64,000 bases of DNA, from positions 67,162 to 131,161 of the forward strand of contig CAKKRC010000045.1 of assembly GCA_919902495.1 (NCBI GenBank), written 5' to 3'. Position numbers and translations under genes: made by a program. Below the pieces are notes generated by a model. That model was not told the origin of the DNA, ran no database searches, and saw nothing but the letters and a program-made list of their open reading frames with translations. Shown here one piece after another: positions 50,715 through 59,462 of this stretch. The DNA is from Nitrospiria bacterium (lineage in GTDB: Bacteria > Nitrospirota > UBA9217). Numbering within the stretch: position 1 is the first letter of the stretch; each line of letters starts with the position of its first letter.

Positions 50715-53368
50715 TGAAACCTAAAGCAGCCAGCAAACGCAACCCGTGGAGCGGTACAGGCCGTGATCCGCGGTTCCCTGAAATAATAACCGCCTCCCGT
50801 GCCGACTTCACGACAGGCCCTCAGAACGCCCGTGAAAAATCAGCCGAAGAGGGCGGTTGCGGCGTGGTCGGCTTCGCAGCCACCGTGCCGGTGCGGGGAA
50901 GACATATCTTCGAGCCTTCCATGCAGATGCACAACCGGGGCAACGGCAAAGGCGGCGGCATCGCGGCAGCTTCCCTGCAACCCGAGGACCTGGGGGTGGA
51001 TGCCGCGACGCTGAAGAACGATTACATCCTTCAGATCGCGCTGATCGATCCGGCCGCCGAGCAGGAAGTGGAGAAATACGGCATAGCTCCCTGGCTCAAC
51101 GTCGAACACAAGACCCGTATACAACCCGTTGCAGACCACCGGGACGTCGGTCTGGAGGTGAAGCCGCCGGACATCGTGCGCTATTTTGTACGCGTCAAGG
51201 ACAACGTGCTCAGCCGGTTTGCCAAAGAGCACGGGTTGGGCAAATCGGACCGGCGCCTGGTCGAGGACGAGTTCATCTTCCGCAACAGTTTTAAGATCAA
51301 TCGCCGGTTCTACGCCTCATTGGGCGACAAACGCGCCTTTGTGCTTTCCCACGCGCGTGATCTTGTGATATTCAAGATCGTGGGGTACGCTGAACAGGTC
51401 GTTAAGTATTACGGGCTCACCGACATGCGCGCCAAGATCTGGATCGCCCATCAACGCTATCCCACCAAGGGCCGGGTCTGGCATCCCGCGGGTGCGCATC
51501 CATTCATCGGCATGAATGAGGCGCTGGTCCATAACGGAGACTTTGCCAACTACTTCGGCGTGACCGAATATCTGCGGCAGCGCAACCTCGTTCCCCAATT
51601 TCTCACCGACACGGAGGTCTCGGTCCTTCTCTTCGACCTGCTCACCCGCGTATACGGGTACCCGCTGGAATATGTGATCGAGGCGATGGCCCCCACTACC
51701 GAGATCGACTTCGACGCCCTCCCCGAGCGCAAGAAGAAGATCTATCGGGCCATTCAGGCCCAGCATATGCACGGATCACCAGACGGCCCGTGGTTCTTCA
51801 TCATCGCGCGCAGCGATCCGGACCAGTGCAAATACCAGCTTTTGGGGATCACCGACACCTCCATGCTGAGGCCGCAGGTGTTCGCCATCCAGGAGGGCGA
51901 CGTTTCAATCGGACTCATTGGTTCCGAGAAACAGGCGATCGACGCCACGCTGCAATCTCTTGCCGAGGAGGACCCGCGTTTCCGACATGTGGCCGATCGG
52001 TACTGGAATGCGCGCGGCGGCAGCTATACCGACGGCGGAGCCTTTGTTTTCACGGTAAACACAGCTGGCGACAGCACGACAATTTCCTGCGCCGACAAGT
52101 TCGGAAAGCCTATCAGCGCGCCTGCCGGACAGTGGAGGATCGATCTTAGCCGGACGGCAACAATAGCGGACCAATGGAAGGGCCGGATCACCGCCGGTCT
52201 TTCCACCGGAAGCGATCATGCGTTGTTCGGCGAGCTTACGGAAGCATTCCTTTCCTGGGACCTTGATCAGGTTCGTGTTGCGATAGATCTGATCTGTTCA
52301 GCCGCCGCGATTGATGACCAACAGTTCGAGACCGCTTTGCAGGTGCTTACGCTCCTGATGGACCGCCGGTACGATTGCGGTCCCAATAAAAGGAGCGCGA
52401 TCCTCCACCTTCTGCAAAACGGGATTAGCCGGCTCCTAGACTCGGTCCTGCCGATAACAAACAACGACCCGGGACGTTATCACCGGGTGGACTTTTTCAC
52501 GCGCGATCAACTCGGTGCGCCGCAGCGGACTGATGGGACCCTGGTGGTCTTCAGCCGGGATTTTCAGCCCGAGGGCAATGATTGTGATGCACTGCTGCTG
52601 GCCCGGGCATTCCGGCTTGGTTGGAAACGCTTCATCGTGTACGGGCTCAAGGGCCAGCGGTTCACCGGGTGCAGCTTCGGGCCCGCGACTGACGGCGTCC
52701 GCATCGACGTGTATGGAAGTTCCGGGGACTATCTCGCATCCGGGATCGACGGTATGGAGGTCCAGATCCACGGCAATGGCCAGGACCAACTTGGCCAGAT
52801 ACTCAAGCGCGGGACGCTCGTGGTGCACGGTGATGTGGGCCAGGCGTTCATGTACGGCGCCAAAGGCGGTGAGATCTACATCATGGGCAATGCAGCCGGC
52901 CGTCCGCTCATCAACGCGGCAGGCCGTCCGCGCGTGATCATCAACGGAACCTGTCTTGATTTTCTCGCGGAATCATTCATGGCCGGCGATCCGCACAACG
53001 GCGGAGGATTCGTTGTATTGAACGGCGTGGAATTTGACGATCGTGGCGCGGTCCGCGTTCAAAACGCGCCATATCCCGGATCAAACCTGTTTTCGCTCGC
53101 TTCCGGAGGAGCAATATTTGTACGCGATCCCCATCACACGATCGGCAAAGAAAAGCTGAATGGCGCTGAGTTCGCAGAGATGACCCAGCAGGATTGGCAC
53201 CTCATTCAGCCGTATCTCCTTACAAATGAACGCCACTTCGGCATTTCAATAGAACGGGACCTTCTGATGGTTGACGGCAAAGCCAGTTCGCCGCTCTCGG
53301 TGTATCGTAAAGTGCGTCCGGTGAAGGCTGCGGCGCTTGCCAAAAAGGTTGAGACATCCGATGAATAG
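50714..53368 (+). CDS. Glutamine amidotransferase (class II) fused to a GXGXG domain, glutamate-synthase type
   Basis: An 884-residue protein. The class II amidotransferase has its nucleophile at Cys49 in GGCGVVGF, so a 48-residue propeptide would need removal, as in E. coli GltB. HQRYPTKGRVWHPAGAHPF and ALVHNGDFANYF supply the Arg and Asn-Gly of the active site. The C-terminal GXGXG beta-helix (about 690-800) has GNGQDQLGQILKRGTLVVHG and GAKGGEIYIMGNAAGRP. Together with the 47748 product it rebuilds a GltB-like complex, but without an NADPH module. Confidence 0.88.
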   Translation: MKPKAASKRNPWSGTGRDPRFPEIITASRADFTTGPQNAREKSAEEGGCGVVGFAATVPVRGRHIFEPSMQMHNRGNGKGGGIAAASLQPEDLGVDAATLKNDYILQIALIDPAAEQEVEKYGIAPWLNVEHKTRIQPVADHRDVGLEVKPPDIVRYFVRVKDNVLSRFAKEHGLGKSDRRLVEDEFIFRNSFKINRRFYASLGDKRAFVLSHARDLVIFKIVGYAEQVVKYYGLTDMRAKIWIAHQRYPTKGRVWHPAGAHPFIGMNEALVHNGDFANYFGVTEYLRQRNLVPQFLTDTEVSVLLFDLLTRVYGYPLEYVIEAMAPTTEIDFDALPERKKKIYRAIQAQHMHGSPDGPWFFIIARSDPDQCKYQLLGITDTSMLRPQVFAIQEGDVSIGLIGSEKQAIDATLQSLAEEDPRFRHVADRYWNARGGSYTDGGAFVFTVNTAGDSTTISCADKFGKPISAPAGQWRIDLSRTATIADQWKGRITAGLSTGSDHALFGELTEAFLSWDLDQVRVAIDLICSAAAIDDQQFETALQVLTLLMDRRYDCGPNKRSAILHLLQNGISRLLDSVLPITNNDPGRYHRVDFFTRDQLGAPQRTDGTLVVFSRDFQPEGNDCDALLLARAFRLGWKRFIVYGLKGQRFTGCSFGPATDGVRIDVYGSSGDYLASGIDGMEVQIHGNGQDQLGQILKRGTLVVHGDVGQAFMYGAKGGEIYIMGNAAGRPLINAAGRPRVIINGTCLDFLAESFMAGDPHNGGGFVVLNGVEFDDRGAVRVQNAPYPGSNLFSLASGGAIFVRDPHHTIGKEKLNGAEFAEMTQQDWHLIQPYLLTNERHFGISIERDLLMVDGKASSPLSVYRKVRPVKAAALAKKVETSDE

Positions 53369-53944
53369 GCGTGCCTCCAAGGGCTCCAATCAAAATAAGA
53401 TTTTGATAAAATTCGCAACTCCGAAAACATTGCACTTAATCTTTCATTTCGCAAAGTGCGGCATGATCCTACCTTCGGTTCGTGAATGATGCGAAAAGTA
53501 CCGCGCGTTTCACCATGCTTTTTCCCCTCGCACCTCGATGTGCGTCACTTTCCTCGGATTCGCAGTGCCCGCGGTGTAAGCGCTGGCCCCATGCGGAAAC
53601 CCCTTCATCGAGCAATTTTCGCTTGACAGAAAAGCTTAACCCGGTGTATTGTACGCATTCGCACGGCAAGACATTGCCTTCAAAAAGCCCTTCGTTTTTA
53701 TGGGTTTTTGCCGCTATTTGAGGATGTAAACCACTGGCCGTTCGTTCTCCTGAAGAGGATATTTCTCGCCGGCAGTCCGGTCCTGATGAACAGAACCAAG
53801 CCATATCTAACATCCCTAATCCAAAATCCAGCTATAACAAAATGATAGACCGCCTGGGTATTGGTTGTTGCATATTGTATTGTGATTATACCTGCCCGGG
53901 AGTGTTCTTCAACATTGCTGGCTTGTAAGAAGAGGAGCAACAGT
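53369..53944 (+). other. Gap before the second glutamate synthase operon, with promoter and long leader
   Basis: A 576-bp region without genes. A promoter at 53623-53652 (TTGACA, spacer 18, TATTGT) would start transcription near 53659, leaving a leader of about 285 nt. The leader contains a T-rich hairpin CAAAAAGCCC/GGGTTTTTG (53681-53710). No riboswitch consensus was recognised. The rest of the leader is AT-rich without repeats. Confidence 0.6.
53623..53652 (+). promoter_or_regulatory. Promoter of the split glutamate synthase operon
   Basis: TTGACA at 53623-53628 and TATTGT at 53647-53652, spacer 18 bp. It is the best promoter match in the 576-bp gap. Confidence 0.65.
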
Positions 53945-55054
53945 ATGTGCCGTTTGAGCGCGATCACGTCGAATGCTTATTTCTCCCCCATGGAGAACAT
54001 CCTGGCATTGGAGACCATGAAGGAAGGACACGACGGGTCCGGTCTTGGCCTGATGCTGAAGGATCTGGGCGGCCCCTTTGAGGAGTTCAAGGGGTATCCC
54101 GTCCTGTCAGCCGTATGCTCGAACCAGGGCCTTCTGGACCTGGATGAATACATGAAGGCGAACGGGTTCAAAGAAAAGTTCACCTGGGCGCCGAACATCA
54201 AGAACGTACCGGGCGTCGAACGCCGGGAGAACTATCTTGCCAAGGTGTACGATTATCCCGAGAGCTACCGGGACAAACCGATGACTGAGAAGGAAGACCT
54301 GCTCATGAATACTCGGCTGGCCCTGCGAAAGATCGGCGAGACTGACGAGTCGATCTTCGTCTTTTCGTTCTATCCCGATGTTCTAACCTTGAAGGAAGTT
54401 GGCGATCCGCTCCATGTCGGCGAGTTCTTCGGATTGGACAAATCAGACATTTCGGCAAAGATCATTCTCGCCCAGGGCAGGCAGAACACGAACTATGCCA
54501 TCTATCTCTACTCGTGCCATCCCTTCTTCATTCAGGGCTACGGCACCATGACGAACGGTGAGAATACCGCTTTCGTTCCGATCCGTGAGTACCTTTCCGG
54601 CCGCGGCAATCCCGGGTACATAGGCTACAACTCGGATTCCGAGGTCTTCACGCATATCCTTCACTTCACCAACAGGACCCTCGGTTATCCCCTCCATTAT
54701 TATAAGGACGTCATCACGCCGCTCAAAGAGAGCGAGATCGAGATGCGGTCCGACGCGGCGGCGCTCCGGCTGATCAAAAAATCGCTTCGACCGCTCTGTA
54801 TCGACGGCCCCAACTGCGTCATCGGTTTCACCCCCGACGGCTTCGTCTTCATGGTGCAGGACGCGAAGAAGCTCCGTCCCGGCGCGGTCGGCGGAAAACC
54901 CGGAAAGTACGCGCTCATGTCCGAGGTGTGCGGCGTGGACCGGGCGGTCCCGGATAGGGACAGGACCACGGACATCTTCCCCATGAAGTACGACACGGTC
55001 ATCATCGCGCCCGGTGCGCTGGAGGTCAAGGTATGGAATCAGCTTCACGGCTAG
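53945..55054 (+). CDS. Glutamate synthase glutamine amidotransferase subunit (split type)
   Basis: A 369-residue class II amidotransferase with the nucleophile at Cys2 (MCRLSAITSN), so only the initiator Met must be removed. Other landmarks are GHDGSGLGLML, FEEFKGYPVLSA and TMTNGENTAFVPIREYL, which carries the Asn-Gly of the oxyanion hole. It releases ammonia from glutamine for the FMN subunit encoded next. This one-domain form is known from archaea and many anaerobes. It overlaps the next gene by 22 bp. ATG 53945 has AGAGGAG upstream. Confidence 0.9.
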   Translation: MCRLSAITSNAYFSPMENILALETMKEGHDGSGLGLMLKDLGGPFEEFKGYPVLSAVCSNQGLLDLDEYMKANGFKEKFTWAPNIKNVPGVERRENYLAKVYDYPESYRDKPMTEKEDLLMNTRLALRKIGETDESIFVFSFYPDVLTLKEVGDPLHVGEFFGLDKSDISAKIILAQGRQNTNYAIYLYSCHPFFIQGYGTMTNGENTAFVPIREYLSGRGNPGYIGYNSDSEVFTHILHFTNRTLGYPLHYYKDVITPLKESEIEMRSDAAALRLIKKSLRPLCIDGPNCVIGFTPDGFVFMVQDAKKLRPGAVGGKPGKYALMSEVCGVDRAVPDRDRTTDIFPMKYDTVIIAPGALEVKVWNQLHG

Positions 55055-56688
55055 ATCAGAACCATCAGCTCACGCTGAAGGAGTTCCCCTATATCATTCA
55101 GTGGCGCGAGGGCCGTTGCACCCGCTGCGGCCGCTGTACCGCCGTCTGCCCCATGAAGGCCATCGAGCCCGCGGTGACCATTCAGCGGCTCGTACGCTCC
55201 GAAGGAGACAACCCGACGCCCAAGGTCTCGCGAACCGTTTCCCACGTGGTCAAGCAGGTCACGGACATCGAACGCTACTGCATCGGCTGCGGGACCTGTA
55301 CGCTCGTTTGCCCCACGGACGCCATCTTCCCGGAGTACAACTTCCAGCATAAGTTCTACCATGTTAAGAACAAAGGCGGCATTCCTTACATGCGAGGCGG
55401 CCGGAGGAACGACCCTTCGGTCTCGACGCTTGATAAGCTCAAGTTCACGCGCATCTCCATGCTCACTGACCCGGCGCTCGACGCAGGCAGACACGAGTTC
55501 CGCATCAGGACGCTCCTCGGCAGGAATCTCCCGGCGGAGCACCTGCCCATCAAGGTGGACGGGGACCGGCTCACCATCGGCGCTGGTGAGTTCGTTCCGC
55601 CGGTCCGGGAGATCTACCCGATCCGCATCGGAAGCATGTCCATCGGCGCACTTTCTCCCCATATGTGGGAGGGGCTCGCCATGGGCATCACGTACCTGAA
55701 CGAGGTCGAAGGCCTGCCGGTGGTTATGTGCTCCGGTGAGGGCGGCATGCCGCCTTCGCTCTTGAAATCGCGCTACATGAAGTACTTCATCCTTCAGATC
55801 GCCTCGGGCTATTTCGGCTGGGACGAGATCATCCGGGCGCTGCCCGACATGGTCGAGGACCCCTGCGCCATCGAGATCAAGTACGGCCAGGGAGCCAAAC
55901 CCGGCGACGGCGGGCTGCTCCAGGCGTACAAGGTGCTCGGGCTCATAGCCAAGATCCGCGGCGTACCGCAGTTCGTTGACCTGTCTTCACCGCCCACTCA
56001 CCAGACGCAATACTCCATCGAGGAGTCCGTCGCCAAGATGATCCAGTCCATGTCCATGGCCTGGGGATTCCGCGTGCCCGTGTATCCCAAGATCTCGGGC
56101 AGCAAGACGGCGCGGGCAGTGCTCAATAACCTGGCGCGGAACCCCTACGCGGCCGCGCTCTGCATCGACGGCGAGGATGGCGGCACCGGAGCGGCTTACA
56201 ATGTGTCCATGGACAAGATGGGGCATCCCATCGCTACGAACATACGTGACTGCTACCTGGACCTCGTAAAGCAGGGCAAACAGAATGAACTGCCGCTTAT
56301 TGCGGCCGGAGGCGTGGGAAAGACCGGCAGTCTCGCTGCCAACGCTGCGGCGCTCATCATGCTGGGGGCATCGGCGGTGGACATCGGGAAGTACATCATG
56401 CAGACCGCGGCTGGCTGCTTCGGCGATGAACACAACCGGTGCAACGTCTGCAATCTCGGCAGGTGCCCGCGCGGAATCACCACGCAGGACCCGAAGCTCT
56501 ACCGCAGGCTCGATCCCGACAAGGTCGCCGAACGGGTGGTCGAGGTCTTCAAGTCGGCCGACGTGGAACTCAAAAAGATCTTCGCGCCGCTGGGCAGGAG
56601 CACCGAGCTCCCCATCGGCATGTCCGACGCGCTGGGCGTCGGCGACAAGGACATCGCGGACCGGCTGTCTATCAGTTACGTATGTTAA
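55033..56688 (+). CDS. gltB: Glutamate synthase FMN-binding subunit with 2[4Fe-4S] domain (split type)
   Basis: A 551-residue protein. The N-terminal ferredoxin domain has CTRCGRCTAVCPMKAI (about 29-44) and CIGCGTCTLVCPTDAI (about 83-98). The rest is the glutamate-synthase FMN barrel: IGSMSIGALSPHMWEGLAMG, KYGQGAKPGDGG, DGEDGGTGAAYNVSMD and the [3Fe-4S]-binding CNVCNLGRCPRGITTQDPKL. It joins ammonia to 2-oxoglutarate to give glutamate. The ferredoxin domain suggests that ferredoxin can feed it. It is the canonical counterpart of the second half of the 47748 protein. Confidence 0.92.
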   Translation: MESASRLDQNHQLTLKEFPYIIQWREGRCTRCGRCTAVCPMKAIEPAVTIQRLVRSEGDNPTPKVSRTVSHVVKQVTDIERYCIGCGTCTLVCPTDAIFPEYNFQHKFYHVKNKGGIPYMRGGRRNDPSVSTLDKLKFTRISMLTDPALDAGRHEFRIRTLLGRNLPAEHLPIKVDGDRLTIGAGEFVPPVREIYPIRIGSMSIGALSPHMWEGLAMGITYLNEVEGLPVVMCSGEGGMPPSLLKSRYMKYFILQIASGYFGWDEIIRALPDMVEDPCAIEIKYGQGAKPGDGGLLQAYKVLGLIAKIRGVPQFVDLSSPPTHQTQYSIEESVAKMIQSMSMAWGFRVPVYPKISGSKTARAVLNNLARNPYAAALCIDGEDGGTGAAYNVSMDKMGHPIATNIRDCYLDLVKQGKQNELPLIAAGGVGKTGSLAANAAALIMLGASAVDIGKYIMQTAAGCFGDEHNRCNVCNLGRCPRGITTQDPKLYRRLDPDKVAERVVEVFKSADVELKKIFAPLGRSTELPIGMSDALGVGDKDIADRLSISYVC

Positions 56689-56760
56689 TAGTGATTAGTA
56701 ACTAGTTATTGGGAAATTGAGTTGACGGCTTTCCTGATTCACATAATCACTAAATTTCGC
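56689..56760. repeat. AT-rich inverted repeat between glutamate synthase genes
   Basis: TAGTGATTAGTAACTAG at 56696-56706 region and ATTCACATAATCACTAAATT at 56738-56757 share the GTGATTA/TAATCAC word in inverted order. It resembles the nuoK-nuoL spacer. Confidence 0.55.
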
Positions 56761-56789
56761 AATCTCTTCATTACTGCGTTGAGGGAACG

Positions 56790-59114
56790 ATGATCATTCA
56801 GGGCAATATAGACGGAAAACGGGTCTCCTCCAAAGTTCTCGAAGAACAGCTCCAGAAGGCCATCAAGGACGGAGCAAGGGAGATCACGGTCAAGGCCGAC
56901 GGCCAGCATGGCATCGGCGGCAGGATATGGCCGCAATTCGGCGCGGTGAAGGTGACCATCGAGGGCACCGCCGGGCAGCGTGTCGGCAGCATGGGCATGC
57001 ACACGACCGAGATCGTCGTGAAGGGCTCTACTTCCGACGACACCGGGTGGCTTAATTGCGGCTCGGTCATCACGGTTCTCGGCGATGTGGCCAACGGTGC
57101 GCACAACGCGGCTGCCCAGGGCAAGTTGTATGTGCAGGGCGGCGGCGGCGCGCGCTGCGACACCATGACCAAGAAGAACCCGCGCTTTTCAGACCTCGAG
57201 TCCTGGTATTTCCGGGGAGTAGGGGACTCCTTCGCCGAGTTCAAGGCCGGAGGCATCGCCGTTGTCTGCGGCGTGGACCCGCGCGATCCGGAGAATGTCC
57301 TGGGATATCGACCCTGTGTGGGCATGGTCGGCGGTACGATCTATTTCCGCGGCCCCATCAAGGACTACAGCAAGGGAGCCGTGAAGCTCATGGACCTTAC
57401 TCCCCAGGACTGGGAGTGGCTCACCGCGAATATGAAGCCTTACCTTCAAGCCATTGACCGTATGTCCTTCTACGAAGAACTGACCAAGGACATAGCTGTC
57501 TGGAAGAAACTCATCGCCTCTACCCCTGCCGAACGGGCCAAGGTCAGGGGCAAGCTCAAGATGGGCCTGACCGAGTTCCGCCTGAACGTCTGGGAGAAGG
57601 AAGTTGGCACGGGGGGAATGTTCGGCGCCTATCTGACCCATGACCGGTCCGTATTGCCCTATGTCACCACCGGTGAGGAGCGTCGCTGGAAGCCGAGCTG
57701 GAAGAACGACCAGTACCTGCCGCCGTGCGCCTATGCCTGCCCGTCGCGCATCCCGTCGCACAAGCGCGCGACCCTCCTGCGGCAGGGGAGGACAGCCGAG
57801 GCCCTGTCGCTCGTGCTTAAGTACAGCCCGCTCCCGGCAACGGTCTGCGGCACTGTCTGCCCGAACCTCTGCATGACCGACTGCACCCGCGGAAGGATCG
57901 ACCAGCCGCTCAACATCAAGGAATACGGCGCCGTCGCGCTGGACATCAAGGCCCCGAAAAAAGCGAAGGCCACGGGTTTCAGTGTGGCCGTCATAGGCGG
58001 CGGTCCCGGCGGCCTTTCAGCGGCATGGCAGCTGGGCCTGAAGGGCCATTCCGTAGACCTCTACGAGGCCGGCAGCAAGATCGGCGGCAAGCTCGAGATG
58101 TGCATTCCTCGCGAACGCCTGCCGAAGAAGATCCTGGACAAGGAGCTTTCCCGTTTTGCCGAGATCGGTGTGCATGTCCACGTGAAATCTCCTGTGGACC
58201 GGAAAAAGTACGACAAGATCTATAAGGACCACGATGTGGTGGTCGTTGCCGTCGGCGCCCATGAAGGCCGTGTCATACCCTTCCCGGGACACGAGGACGT
58301 GGTAAAGGGCATCGACTACCTCAAGGAGATCAATTTCGGCAAGCCGAAGGACCTGAAAGGTCAGAAGGTCGTCGTGATCGGCGCGGGCAACGTGGGCATG
58401 GACATCGCCTGCCAGGCATTTGACCACGGAGCGGGAACCGTGACCGCTGTTGACGTGCAAAAGCCGGCCAGCTTCGGCAAGGAACAGGAGCTGGCGAAGC
58501 AGAAGGGTACCCAGATCCTGTTCCCGAAGGTAACCGAGCGGTATGACGCCAGGGCAAAAAAGCTCTATTTCAAGGACGGCACCAGCATCGATGCTGATCT
58601 GGTGATCATCTCGATCGGCGAGAAACCGGTACTTGACTTCCTGCCTGCAGAGGTCCACACCGACCGGGGCTACATAGTCGTGAACGAGCTCGGCCAGTCC
58701 TCGGATGTGAAGGTCTTTGCCATCGGCGATGCGACAAAGCCGGGCCTTGTGACCCATGCGATCGGCCAGGGCAAGGTAGCCGCGGATGCGATCAACGCAC
58801 AGCTGATGAACTTCGATTACATCCCCGAGGAACGGCGGGTGATCCCCTACGAGCGCATCAAGACCCAGTACTACGAGGTCTGCAGGATGGTGGGAAAGTT
58901 CTCGGCGAAGAAGGAGGCCGACCGCTGCATGAGTTGCGGGTCCTGCCGCGACTGCGGCATGTGCGTTGAGTCGTGCTACTACGGCGCTATCACGCGCAAG
59001 ACACTCCCCAACAAGTCATTCGAGTACGTTGTCGATGAGAACCGCTGCATCGGCTGCGGATTCTGCGCGGGCATCTGCCCCTGCGGGGTCTGGGAAATGG
59101 CCGAGAACGTTTAG
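56790..59114 (+). CDS. gltD: GXGXG domain fused to GltD-like NADPH oxidoreductase and ferredoxin
   Basis: A 774-residue protein. An N-terminal GXGXG glutamate-synthase domain (about 1-230; GGRIWPQFGAVKVTIEG, GDVANGAHNAAAQGKLYVQG) is followed by a GltD-type module. The latter has an N-terminal [4Fe-4S] region (CAYACPSRIPSHK, CGTVCPNLCMTDC), FAD motif VIGGGPGGLSAAWQLGLKG, and NAD(P) motif VIGAGNVGMDIACQ. Two ferredoxin clusters end the protein (CMSCGSCRDCGMCVESC, CIGCGFCAGICPCG). It supplies electrons to the FMN subunit at 55033. A terminator follows. Confidence 0.9.
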   Translation: MIIQGNIDGKRVSSKVLEEQLQKAIKDGAREITVKADGQHGIGGRIWPQFGAVKVTIEGTAGQRVGSMGMHTTEIVVKGSTSDDTGWLNCGSVITVLGDVANGAHNAAAQGKLYVQGGGGARCDTMTKKNPRFSDLESWYFRGVGDSFAEFKAGGIAVVCGVDPRDPENVLGYRPCVGMVGGTIYFRGPIKDYSKGAVKLMDLTPQDWEWLTANMKPYLQAIDRMSFYEELTKDIAVWKKLIASTPAERAKVRGKLKMGLTEFRLNVWEKEVGTGGMFGAYLTHDRSVLPYVTTGEERRWKPSWKNDQYLPPCAYACPSRIPSHKRATLLRQGRTAEALSLVLKYSPLPATVCGTVCPNLCMTDCTRGRIDQPLNIKEYGAVALDIKAPKKAKATGFSVAVIGGGPGGLSAAWQLGLKGHSVDLYEAGSKIGGKLEMCIPRERLPKKILDKELSRFAEIGVHVHVKSPVDRKKYDKIYKDHDVVVVAVGAHEGRVIPFPGHEDVVKGIDYLKEINFGKPKDLKGQKVVVIGAGNVGMDIACQAFDHGAGTVTAVDVQKPASFGKEQELAKQKGTQILFPKVTERYDARAKKLYFKDGTSIDADLVIISIGEKPVLDFLPAEVHTDRGYIVVNELGQSSDVKVFAIGDATKPGLVTHAIGQGKVAADAINAQLMNFDYIPEERRVIPYERIKTQYYEVCRMVGKFSAKKEADRCMSCGSCRDCGMCVESCYYGAITRKTLPNKSFEYVVDENRCIGCGFCAGICPCGVWEMAENV

Positions 59115-59207
59115 CAGGCCGCGTCCCCGCGTTATGCGGCAGGATCGTCTGGTGCGGGTTGATCTCGGGATGGCCGGGATCAGATACGGGACCGCTGGTA
59201 GCAATAC

Positions 59208-59240
59208 AAGCCCTTCATTATGCACTAATGAAGGGCTTTT
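59208..59240 (+). terminator. Rho-independent terminator of the glutamate synthase operon
   Basis: AAGCCCTTCATTA and TAATGAAGGGCTT form a perfect 13-bp stem around TGCAC, followed by TT. It lies about 95 bp after the stop at 59114. Confidence 0.85.
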
Positions 59241-59462
59241 CTGCTGCAGCATCTCAGAGCGTTGACTTCACCATGGAGGTCTGCTACTGTATTCACTAGG
59301 GAAGCAAGTAAATCACGGATGCAACGAGAAAAGACGGCAAACGGGAGAAATCCTCGGTTCGCCTTGTCAAGAACGCCGGTGTCGTATCTTAATGGCAGTT
59401 AGTAAATCATAACAGATCATGCCACAGAGAGAGAACAGGGATCTCACGGGGAACCGGAACAG
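59241..59462 (+). other. Gap before the GGDEF gene
   Basis: The 348-bp gap 59115-59462 contains the terminator at 59208 and otherwise no gene. A stretch near 59330 (GGCAAACGGGAGAAATCC) has a GAAA-capped stem that recalls one part of c-di-GMP riboswitches, but the second conserved strand is missing. Confidence 0.35.

Noticed and set aside
59325-59400. Possible c-di-GMP (GEMM) riboswitch before the GGDEF gene
   Set aside because: GGCAAAC followed by a GAAA-capped stem looks similar, but the conserved second strand (GGGACGCAAAGCC) and the rest of the aptamer are absent.
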